Origin: Desulfobacterales bacterium
GTDB taxonomy: Bacteria; Desulfobacterota; Desulfobacteria; Desulfobacterales; JAUWMJ01
Assembly (NCBI GenBank): GCA_030613225.1
Contig: JAUWMJ010000149.1
Coordinates: 1 to 7,356, forward strand
Reading direction: 5' to 3'
Length of the DNA stretch: 7,356 nt
The notes beneath the pieces are model-generated. The model was not told the DNA's origin. It did not search any database and worked only from the letters and a program-made list of their open reading frames with translations. This document shows, piece after piece, positions 1 through 4,582 of this stretch (position 1 is the stretch's first letter; each line of letters begins with the position of its first letter). Both the position numbers and the translations under genes were made by a program.

Positions 1-348
1 TATCTTAATATACTGAGTTTTTTAATTTTATTTTGTGGCGTCTTTTTTATCATCAGTATTTTAGGTGTAGTTATCAAGTATGTGCTCGATATTGCCTTTA
101 TGGGTTGGGTTGATCGTGTCTGTGGCGCTGGTTTCGGTATAATAAAGGGGATATTGATTATTTCCGTCCTTTTAATTGTTTTTACCGCTTTCCTTCCTAA
201 GAATGCCTCATTTGTAAAAGACTCCGTGCTTGCCTCCCACGTGGCGTTTGTCTCAGAAAGAATGGCAAGAATTGTTTCTAAAGATTTAAAAATAGAATTT
301 TCATCCAAAATCAGTGAGCTGAAAAAGTCTTGGAAAATTTCAAGGTAA
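1..348 (+). CDS. cvpA: CvpA family inner-membrane protein, 3' part only
   Basis: The reading frame is open from the first base and ends in TAA at 346-348, so 115 C-terminal residues are visible and the start lies upstream of the window. A GTG at 82 could be read as a start, but the frame continues upstream into a hydrophobic segment, so an internal start is unlikely. Visible residues 2-29 and about 43-65 are two membrane segments. Between them is the typical CvpA pattern D-R-x-x-G-x-x-x-G-x-x-K-G (Asp38 to Gly50). A charged, cytoplasm-like tail follows. CvpA-family proteins are multi-pass inner-membrane proteins, first linked to colicin V production and more recently to envelope stress; the molecular role is not settled. 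The last 19 bases overlap the start of mazG, which implies cotranscription. The family call rests on the motif and topology seen here. Confidence 0.82.
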   Translation, partial: YLNILSFLILFCGVFFIISILGVVIKYVLDIAFMGWVDRVCGAGFGIIKGILIISVLLIVFTAFLPKNASFVKDSVLASHVAFVSERMARIVSKDLKIEFSSKISELKKSWKISR

Positions 349-1151
349 AAAGAAATTCATCAGGTCGAAAAACATCTCTTGAGGACTTGATTCAACTGAT
401 AGAGACTTTAAGAGGAGAAAACGGATGCCCCTGGGATAAGGAGCAGACTCCTGAAACCCTGGCGGTTTATCTTGTGGAAGAAGTATATGAACTCCTTGAT
501 GCCATTGAATCGGGCAACCCTCAAGAGGTTTGTGAAGAGCTTGGTGATGTTTTGTTTCAAATATTTTTCATGGCCGAATTATACCAGGAGATGAAGCATT
601 TCGACATTAATGATGCTGCCCGTGTAAATACTGAAAAGATGATCAGGCGACATCCCCATGTTTTTGGCAATGTCAAGGCAGGAAACACTGATGAAATAAG
701 AGAACGCTGGCACAAAATCAAGATGCGGGAAAAAAATAAAAGCACTGCGGTCTCGGTTCTTGACAGCGTTCCGGCAAAACTGCCTGCCCTGATGCGTGCA
801 TACAGGATTTCCGAACGTGCAGCCAGAACCGGTTTTGACTGGGATAATATTTCATCTGTTATGGAAAAGGTGGAAGAGGAATTGTCGGAATTTAAGTCAG
901 CGTTTTCACATAAAAAAGATGAAGTCTCTATGGAGTTTGGTGATATTCTATTTACACTTGTCAATGTTGCGCGTTTTGCAAGGATTCACCCTGAAACATC
1001 ACTTACCGGTGCAATTAAAAAATTTGAAAAACGTTTTAGGTACATGGAAAAAGTGCTTTCTGAAAAGGGAAAAAAAATAGAAAATCTTACACGGGATGAA
1101 ATGAAATTGCTGTGGGAGGAGGCTAAGCGTTTTTATGATCGCAATTATTGA
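330..1151 (+). CDS. mazG: MazG nucleoside triphosphate pyrophosphohydrolase
   Basis: 273 residues, close to the 263 of E. coli MazG, with the whole two-domain layout. MazG hydrolyses (d)NTPs to NMP and pyrophosphate in the cytoplasm, cleaning the nucleotide pool; in E. coli it also affects ppGpp levels under starvation. The N-terminal domain has the G-C-P-W-D-K-E-Q-T signature (Gly32 to Thr40), then E50-E51-x-x-E54 and E70-x-x-D73, the Mg-binding EExxE/ExxD set. R-R-H-P-H-V-F (106-112) is the usual linker motif. The C-terminal domain repeats the metal set with E183-E184-x-x-E187 and E202-x-x-D205. The TTG start at 330 overlaps cvpA by 19 bp and has only a weak upstream GAG, so the exact start is uncertain; no ATG or GTG lies before the conserved GCPWD. 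The 3' end overlaps hisH by 17 bp, so translational coupling is likely. Confidence 0.95.
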   Translation: MENFKVKRNSSGRKTSLEDLIQLIETLRGENGCPWDKEQTPETLAVYLVEEVYELLDAIESGNPQEVCEELGDVLFQIFFMAELYQEMKHFDINDAARVNTEKMIRRHPHVFGNVKAGNTDEIRERWHKIKMREKNKSTAVSVLDSVPAKLPALMRAYRISERAARTGFDWDNISSVMEKVEEELSEFKSAFSHKKDEVSMEFGDILFTLVNVARFARIHPETSLTGAIKKFEKRFRYMEKVLSEKGKKIENLTRDEMKLLWEEAKRFYDRNY

Positions 1152-1761
1152 CTACGATGCAGGGAATCTTACAAGTGTAGCGCGAGCTGTATCACATATA
1201 GGTTTTGAGTGCCTTGTTACAAGTGACACCGGAGAAATATTAAAAGCGAAGCGAATAATCTTTCCGGGTGTCGGTGCTGCGGGCAGTGCAATGGCGAGTT
1301 TGAAACGTACCGGCCTTGACAGCGCAATAGCTGACGCATTTCGCATGGGCACGCCGATTCTTGGAATATGCCTGGGAACTCAAGTTATTATGGGGCATAG
1401 CGAGGAAAATGATACCCCGTGTCTTGGTATAATAAACGGCCTGGTCCGGGCTTTTCAGACTGATAAAGCAACGGAAAATGGGAGCCGTCTGAAAATTCCT
1501 CATATGGGCTGGAACAGTGTTGTAATTAAAAAGAAACATCCTGTTCTTGCCGGTATTGGCAGGGATGATGAATTTTACTTTGTGCATGGATTTTATCCTG
1601 ATCCGGAGAACGCAGAGCATGTGCTTGGGACAACTAATTACGGAATTTCCTTTGCATCTGTTGTTGGTTTCGAGAATTTATTTGCCACTCAATTTCACCT
1701 TGAGAAAAGCGGAAGGCCGGGGCTGAGAATGCTGGAGAATTTCTGCAAGTGGAAGCCGTAA
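1135..1761 (+). CDS. hisH: Imidazole glycerol phosphate synthase, glutamine amidotransferase subunit HisH
   Basis: 208 residues, the normal HisH length. HisH releases ammonia from glutamine and passes it through the HisF barrel, where PRFAR is converted to imidazole glycerol phosphate and AICAR (histidine pathway, cytoplasm). The class I amidotransferase parts are visible: N-terminal I-D-Y-D-A-G-N-L, the oxyanion strand P44-G-V-G47, the nucleophile elbow G-I-C79-L-G, the H-M-G-W-N block and the catalytic pair His188/Glu190. The residue between the last two is Leu, where most HisH proteins have Pro (HPE). The ATG at 1135 follows a strong GGGAGGAGG at 1114-1122 inside mazG, and the first 17 bases overlap the mazG end. 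The partner hisF lies 263 bp downstream on the same strand, separated by repeats, not adjacent as in many his operons. Confidence 0.94.
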   Translation: MIAIIDYDAGNLTSVARAVSHIGFECLVTSDTGEILKAKRIIFPGVGAAGSAMASLKRTGLDSAIADAFRMGTPILGICLGTQVIMGHSEENDTPCLGIINGLVRAFQTDKATENGSRLKIPHMGWNSVVIKKKHPVLAGIGRDDEFYFVHGFYPDPENAEHVLGTTNYGISFASVVGFENLFATQFHLEKSGRPGLRMLENFCKWKP

Positions 1762-2024
1762 TGTTAAGAAATTGAATGATAAAATCAGCCGGATTTAGCT
1801 TGTTTTTTAATTGACAATTCGCAATTAACTATTCACAATTTACAATTTGATTTTAACCAATACATTTTTATAGACAAACAATTATCAATTGTGAATTGAA
1901 AATTGATAATTGTTAACGATAATAGCCCATTTTTCTCTTAGCCTGACAGCTATGCCTTGAAGGGTCTTCATTAAACATCCGTTTTACGGGTGATAGGTGA
2001 TTATTACCACATGGGAAATAACAA
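1762..2024. other. Gene-free hisH-hisF spacer
   Basis: There is no credible ORF in these 263 bases. The left two thirds are taken up by the CAATTNN arrays (1808-1914). The remaining 1915-2024 is ordinary-looking sequence with a small GAAG-GGT-CTTC inverted repeat near 1958-1968 and leads into hisF. I cannot identify a convincing sigma-70 promoter for hisF, so it may depend on read-through from hisH. The ribosome binding site in front of hisF is weak (GGGAA, about 7 bases before the ATG). Confidence 0.6.
1808..1914. repeat. Two inverted arrays of a CAATTNN heptamer between hisH and hisF
   Basis: On the plus strand 1808-1849 reads as six seven-base units: TAATTGA, CAATTCG, CAATTAA, CTATTCA, CAATTTA, CAATTTG. 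After a 28-base spacer, the minus strand from 1912 down to 1878 reads as five more: CAATTAT, CAATTTT, CAATTCA, CAATTGA, TAATTGT. The two arrays therefore face each other, and over 38 bases they match at about 28 positions. Inside the second array, 1877-1890 and 1901-1914 form a perfect 14-bp stem with a 10-base loop. Short tandem heptamers of this type are known from heterocystous cyanobacteria (STRR sequences); here the likeness is only structural. No promoter or terminator is evident within the arrays. Confidence 0.8.
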
Positions 2025-2804
2025 ATGTTAAGCAAACGTATAATACCCTGCCTTGATGTCCGGGAAGGGAAAACAACAAAAGGCATTAAGTTTAAAGATA
2101 ATATTGATATTGGTGATCCTGTTGAAATGGCTCGTTGTTATTATGAAACAGGTGCAGATGAAATTGTATTTTATGATATAACGGCATCCAGCGAAAAAAG
2201 GGATATAATGATCGACGTGGTAAGGCGTGTAGCTGATTCCATATTTATACCCTTTTCAGTGGGCGGAGGTATTCGCAGTGTTGATGATATGCGAAAAGTT
2301 CTTTTGGCCGGTGCTGAAAAAGTAAGCGTCAATTCTGCCGCTGTAAAGAACCCCGATATTATTTCAAAAGGGGCCAAAGCGTTTGGCAGCCAGTGTATTG
2401 TTCTTGGCATGGATGTAAAGCATGTGGGTATAAAAAACAATATTCCTTCCGGTTATGAAATTGTTATCAATGGCGGAAGAACATATATGGGGATTGACGC
2501 CTTAAAATGGGCAATCCAAGCGCAGGAGCTTGGGGCAGGGGAGATATGCCTGAATTCGATTGATGCTGATGGAACTACTACGGGCTACGAACTTAAGTTG
2601 ACTTCCCTTATTTCAGGCAGTGTTGAAATCCCTGTTATTGCATCGGGCGGTGCAGGTACGCCTGAACACCTTAAGGATGTGCTGACAAAGGGAAAAGCAG
2701 ATGCCGCACTTATAGCATCAATGATTCACTATGGTAACTATACTGTTGGACAGATCAAATCATACCTTGCGTCAAGCGGAGTAAAAGTCCGTAAATCCTG
2801 GTAG
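2025..2804 (+). CDS. hisF: Imidazole glycerol phosphate synthase, cyclase subunit HisF
   Basis: 259 residues, full length for this (beta/alpha)8-barrel enzyme. With ammonia from HisH it converts PRFAR to imidazole glycerol phosphate plus AICAR. The start R-I-I-P-C-L-D-V places the catalytic Asp11, and G-M-D-V-K places the second catalytic Asp at exactly residue 130. Phosphate-binding loops are visible as S-V-G-G-G-I-R-S (78-85) and I-A-S-G-G-A-G (205-211), with D-I-T-A-S-S at 51-56 and S-I-D-A-D-G-T at 178-184. These features fit the true histidine enzyme and not the HisF-like paralogues of LPS sugar amidation clusters. The TAG stop at 2802-2804 falls inside a 13-bp sequence that is repeated 165 bp further on. 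hisF converges with the minus-strand flagellar-type pair. Confidence 0.97.
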   Translation: MLSKRIIPCLDVREGKTTKGIKFKDNIDIGDPVEMARCYYETGADEIVFYDITASSEKRDIMIDVVRRVADSIFIPFSVGGGIRSVDDMRKVLLAGAEKVSVNSAAVKNPDIISKGAKAFGSQCIVLGMDVKHVGIKNNIPSGYEIVINGGRTYMGIDALKWAIQAQELGAGEICLNSIDADGTTTGYELKLTSLISGSVEIPVIASGGAGTPEHLKDVLTKGKADAALIASMIHYGNYTVGQIKSYLASSGVKVRKSW

Positions 2805-2977
2805 AAGTTTCTGTAAGCGTTCACAGGCACCGCAGCTGCACGCGATCAAGGCGACCAGCATAGCAGACTATAGCTGGTCGCCTTGATCACGCACATCTGC
2901 AGCACCTGTGAACGCTTACAGGACGGAGATTGTGCTACATTTTTGTTCCGAAGGGCCGTGAACGGGTAGAAGTTTCT
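2800..2977. mobile_element. Possible small inserted element bounded by a 13-bp direct repeat
   Basis: GGTAGAAGTTTCT occurs at 2800-2812 and again at 2965-2977. The segment between (2813-2964, 152 bp) has no ORF and holds nearly all of the long palindrome. Its right end contains CCGTGAACGG (2956-2965), which resembles the GTTCACAGG core in the palindrome arms. If the segment and one repeat copy are removed, the stop codons of hisF and of the convergent gene ending at 2977 lie about 8 bp apart, a natural compact arrangement. This is what insertion of a non-autonomous element with target-site duplication would leave. No transposase is present, and local duplication by recombination is an alternative. 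Confidence 0.45.
2811..2921. repeat. Long imperfect palindrome, 49-nt arms and 13-nt loop
   Basis: The left arm 2811-2859 starts CTGTAAGCGTTCACAGG and ends GATCAAGGCGACCAGC; the right arm 2873-2921 is its reverse complement at 42 of 49 positions. The outer 17 bp and the inner 16 bp pair perfectly, and all seven mismatches are in the middle part. Six of the seven are C-A or A-C oppositions in the plus-strand sequence, so they become G-U wobbles in a minus-strand RNA; only one position then fails to pair. No T-run follows directly on either strand, so it does not look like a classical intrinsic terminator, although it could still stop or protect the 3' ends of the convergent transcripts of hisF and the minus-strand pair. 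It may instead be a dispersed REP- or MITE-like element. Confidence 0.9.
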
Positions 2978-3270
2978 TAAACTCTTTCGCCAAAAGGTAC
3001 ATATCCGGGCGGAATTCTTTGTATTAGCTTTCCGTGTTTATCATATTTTTCGAGTATAACTTTGCCGTCTTCGATGGTATTCCTGGTTCTGGCTATATCT
3101 TGGCGTTGTGTATCCATTTTAGACCTGGGACTGTCATTCGTTTTCTCAACGGGTCTTTTCTGTATTACCTGTGTAGCCTTTTGTTCTATTATCTCTTTGT
3201 CATATACAACATTATTATGATTTGTTCGCATTATTTGTTGTATTGACGCTTCTCCTATAGCATTAATCAT
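2977..3270 (-). CDS. Small protein with a FlaG-like C-terminal tail
   Basis: 97 residues, hydrophilic, with no signal peptide or membrane segment. The first 65 residues are rich in Gln, Lys, Asn and Arg and show no recognised motif. The C-terminal part (about 67-90) reads E-D-G-K-V-I-L-E-K-Y-D-K-H-G-K-L-I-Q-R-I-P-P, close in pattern to the V-x-V-x-D-x-x-T-G-E-V-I-R-Q-I-P-P end of FlaG-family proteins, which influence flagellin or filament length. The start has a good ribosome binding site (AAAGGGGGG seven bases before the ATG). It lies 34 bp downstream of the DVU0524-like gene and probably shares its sigma-28 promoter. The gene is likely real; the FlaG link is inference from a short tail plus the promoter context. 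Confidence 0.6.
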   Translation of the reverse strand: MINAIGEASIQQIMRTNHNNVVYDKEIIEQKATQVIQKRPVEKTNDSPRSKMDTQRQDIARTRNTIEDGKVILEKYDKHGKLIQRIPPGYVPFGERV

Positions 3271-3304
3271 GGTAAAACCCCCCTTTCATGTTCTGCTGAT
3301 ATCG

Positions 3305-3664
3305 TCATGAAAACCTTTTTATGGAAAGTGAATTAGTCTTTTTTTTGCTGTTATCTATTGTGTTGTAAAAAAATTCGGCTTTTTTATTATTATTTTCTCT
3401 TTCTGTTTTATGTTGAAATTGTTTAGCAATTTCGTGGTCTGCTTTTTCCGGTTTATCGCTTTGATCGCTACGGGTAATACGGTTAACAATATCAGCAGTA
3501 ACATTATTATAAATGGCCTTTAGTTTTCCTTCTATGGAAATACTGATTTTGTCAGCCTGTTGCTTTTCAGCAGGGGCGTTGTTTTTTTTAGAAAGAGTAT
3601 TTTTACTTAGCTGTCTGCTGTAAACCTTAAGAACATTTTGCATTTGATAATTTGTTATATACAT
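3305..3664 (-). CDS. Probable DVU0524-type (FlgM-associated) flagellar accessory protein
   Basis: 119 residues, soluble, rich in Lys, Asn and Gln. Two stretches look conserved in kind: the N-terminal I-T-N-Y-Q-M-Q-N-V-L-K-V-Y-S-R-Q-L (3-19), and D-K-I-S-I-S-I-E-G-K (38-47) followed by V-T-A-D-I-V-N-R-I-T (55-64). These resemble my memory of the family named after Desulfovibrio DVU0524, a small protein encoded next to the anti-sigma factor gene flgM. The SxEGK and DIVxRIT blocks also recall parts of FlgM-like proteins. The C-terminal third is low-complexity and charged. Translation starts at ATG 3664 behind AGGAGA with six-base spacing, and a sigma-28 promoter lies just upstream. No flgM is present here, which is unusual for the family. 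The molecular function is unknown. Confidence 0.6.
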   Translation of the reverse strand: MYITNYQMQNVLKVYSRQLSKNTLSKKNNAPAEKQQADKISISIEGKLKAIYNNVTADIVNRITRSDQSDKPEKADHEIAKQFQHKTERENNNKKAEFFYNTIDNSKKKTNSLSIKRFS

Positions 3665-4066
3665 AAATTTTCTCCTGACTTACATATCGGCACAATTAAT
3701 TAATAACTTTAGGGAAAAATGAATAAAATGAATATTAATAGTCGGAGAAACTTATAACTAAGTGTAATAATAGAATAAAATATTTGCAGAAGGGGCGCAA
3801 GGTTGCTATTTTATTAACCGTTCACAGGTTCCCCGCCTGGCGGGATCTTCGACACGATTCACCGTTCAGGGTTAAGGGCAAAGAAGGCATTGAAGACCCG
3901 AAGTCCTGGTTGAACATGGTCATTTTTCAAAATAATTACCAGTTTGGCTCGAAATTTTAGATTAGGCCTGTCGAAAATGACGCTTTTCTTATAAATACAC
4001 GTTCCAAATGCAGGCCGGGAACGAAAGTGGAACCTTGAACCTCTGAACCATTGAACCCGTGAACGG
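3665..4066. other. Gene-free region between the flagellar-type pair and the Nudix gene
   Basis: These 402 bases hold the sigma-28 promoter and ribosome binding site of the minus-strand pair (3671-3711), about 100 bases of AT-rich sequence without recognised signals (3712-3814), and the inverted-ended element with its GAAC array. I find no credible ORF and no classical terminator behind the Nudix gene; the aldolase-Nudix transcript would run into the element on its minus strand. Confidence 0.6.
3684..3711 (-). promoter_or_regulatory. Sigma-28 (FliA-type) promoter
   Basis: Reading the minus strand, TAAAGTTA (3711-3704), a 12-base spacer and GCCGATAT (3691-3684) match the enterobacterial FliA consensus TAAAGTTT-N11-GCCGATAA at seven of eight bases in each half. 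The spacer is one base longer than ideal. Transcription should begin around 3677-3679, just ahead of the AGGAGA ribosome binding site (3676-3671) and about 14 bases before the ATG at 3664, giving a very short leader. It would drive the DVU0524-like gene and the FlaG-like gene behind it. Confidence 0.8.
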
Positions 4067-4069
4067 TTA
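3815..4069. repeat. Non-coding element with 17-bp inverted ends
   Basis: The left end TAACCGTTCACAGGTTC (3815-3831) and the right end (4053-4069, reverse complement TAACCGTTCACGGGTTC) differ at one base. The interior has no credible ORF. It contains a CCCGC-CTG-GCGGG stem-loop (3832-3844), a second partial copy of the end (ACCGTTCAGGG at 3861) and a CGTTCC/GGAACG inverted repeat (4000-4005 and 4018-4023). ATTTTA occurs on both sides (3808-3813 and 4069-4074), a weak candidate target duplication in AT-rich DNA. The right end contains the Nudix gene's stop codon (TAA, 4069-4067). The ends share CCGTTCACRGG with the element beside hisF. Confidence 0.6.
4030..4068. repeat. GAAC-based tandem repeat, 7-8 base period
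   Basis: GAAC recurs at 4030, 4037, 4045, 4053 and 4061, giving the units GAACCTT, GAACCTCT, GAACCATT, GAACCCGT and GAACGGTT. The array forms the right end of the 3815-4069 element, directly after the Nudix gene's stop. It has no visible coding or terminator function. Confidence 0.75.
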
Positions 4070-4582
4070 TTTTAAAGCATAAGCGGAGAAATAAATTCTG
4101 ATGAATTTTTTGTGGCTTTCAAATGCTACTTCCGGCAGGTCGTCAAAATCAAAACAGGCTATATCAGATGCGTCATCTCCGGCTCTTGGCGTTCCGGTAT
4201 AATTTTCAATAAGATAGCCAATAATGAGGACTGTATTGTATTTGTCGCTATGGTTTGAGGTGACACCAAGGAGCATACGGATGTGACCGGTAAGATTTGT
4301 TTCTTCTTTTAGTTCTCTTAAGGCAGCCTGTTCAGGTGTTTCTCCAAGCTCCATGAAGCCTCCGGGAAGGCACCAGAAACCTTTTTTAGGCTCTACGCTC
4401 CTCTTAACGAGAAATAATCTTTTTTTGTCATCTACAACAATAAGACAGGTAGCGGGTACAGGGTTTTCATAAACAGCTTCCCTGCAGCTTTCACAGAAAA
4501 GGCGCACAGTTCCATCTATTAATTTATTCGAAAGCTGTGCGCCGCAATATAAACAATTGGTTTTTTTACGCATCTCAATCAT
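4067..4582 (-). CDS. Nudix hydrolase with N-terminal zinc ribbon
   Basis: 171 residues from the ATG at 4582. Cys10-x-x-Cys13 and Cys30-x-x-Cys33 form a short zinc ribbon, followed by the Nudix domain. The Nudix box G-x5-E-x7-R-E-L-x-E-E-x-x-L spans Gly75 to Leu97, with Glu90, Glu93 and Glu94 as expected metal ligands. The order zinc ribbon, Y-E-N-P-x-P, L-P-G-G-F-M-E-x-G-E matches small Nudix enzymes related to ADP-ribose or NADH pyrophosphatases; they cleave nucleoside diphosphate compounds, and the substrate cannot be read from the sequence. The 4582 start is chosen because GAAGG lies eight bases upstream and because it overlaps the aldolase stop by only 8 bp. ATG 4573 is the alternative. 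A GTG at 4627 would add 15 residues and overlap the aldolase by 53 bp, which is less likely. Coupling to the aldolase gene is probable. Confidence 0.9.
   Translation of the reverse strand: MIEMRKKTNCLYCGAQLSNKLIDGTVRLFCESCREAVYENPVPATCLIVVDDKKRLFLVKRSVEPKKGFWCLPGGFMELGETPEQAALRELKEETNLTGHIRMLLGVTSNHSDKYNTVLIIGYLIENYTGTPRAGDDASDIACFDFDDLPEVAFESHKKFIRIYFSAYALK

Noticed and set aside
557..964. Minus-strand ORF inside mazG, and a second plus-strand ORF at 796-1080
   Set aside because: Both lie wholly within the well-conserved mazG reading frame and their products show no recognisable motif; they are out-of-frame shadows.
1152..1620. Minus-strand ORFs across hisH
   Set aside because: Antisense to a gene with intact catalytic motifs, no ribosome binding site noted, composition typical of shadow frames.
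1808..1914. CAATT arrays as a CRISPR
   Set aside because: Units are seven bases with no spacers, and no cas genes are nearby.
2011..2031. ATG just ahead of hisF as a leader peptide
   Set aside because: It gives only six codons before a stop and contains no run of His codons, so there is no sign of an attenuator.
2811..2921. Palindrome as an integron attC site or an intrinsic terminator
   Set aside because: No integron-type conserved core sites or cassette genes are present, and neither strand has a T-run directly after the stem.
3034..3246. Plus-strand ORF of 70 codons with hydrophobic, Tyr/Phe-rich product
   Set aside because: It is the antisense of the FlaG-tailed gene; the apparent membrane character comes from reading Lys/Asn/Gln codons backwards.
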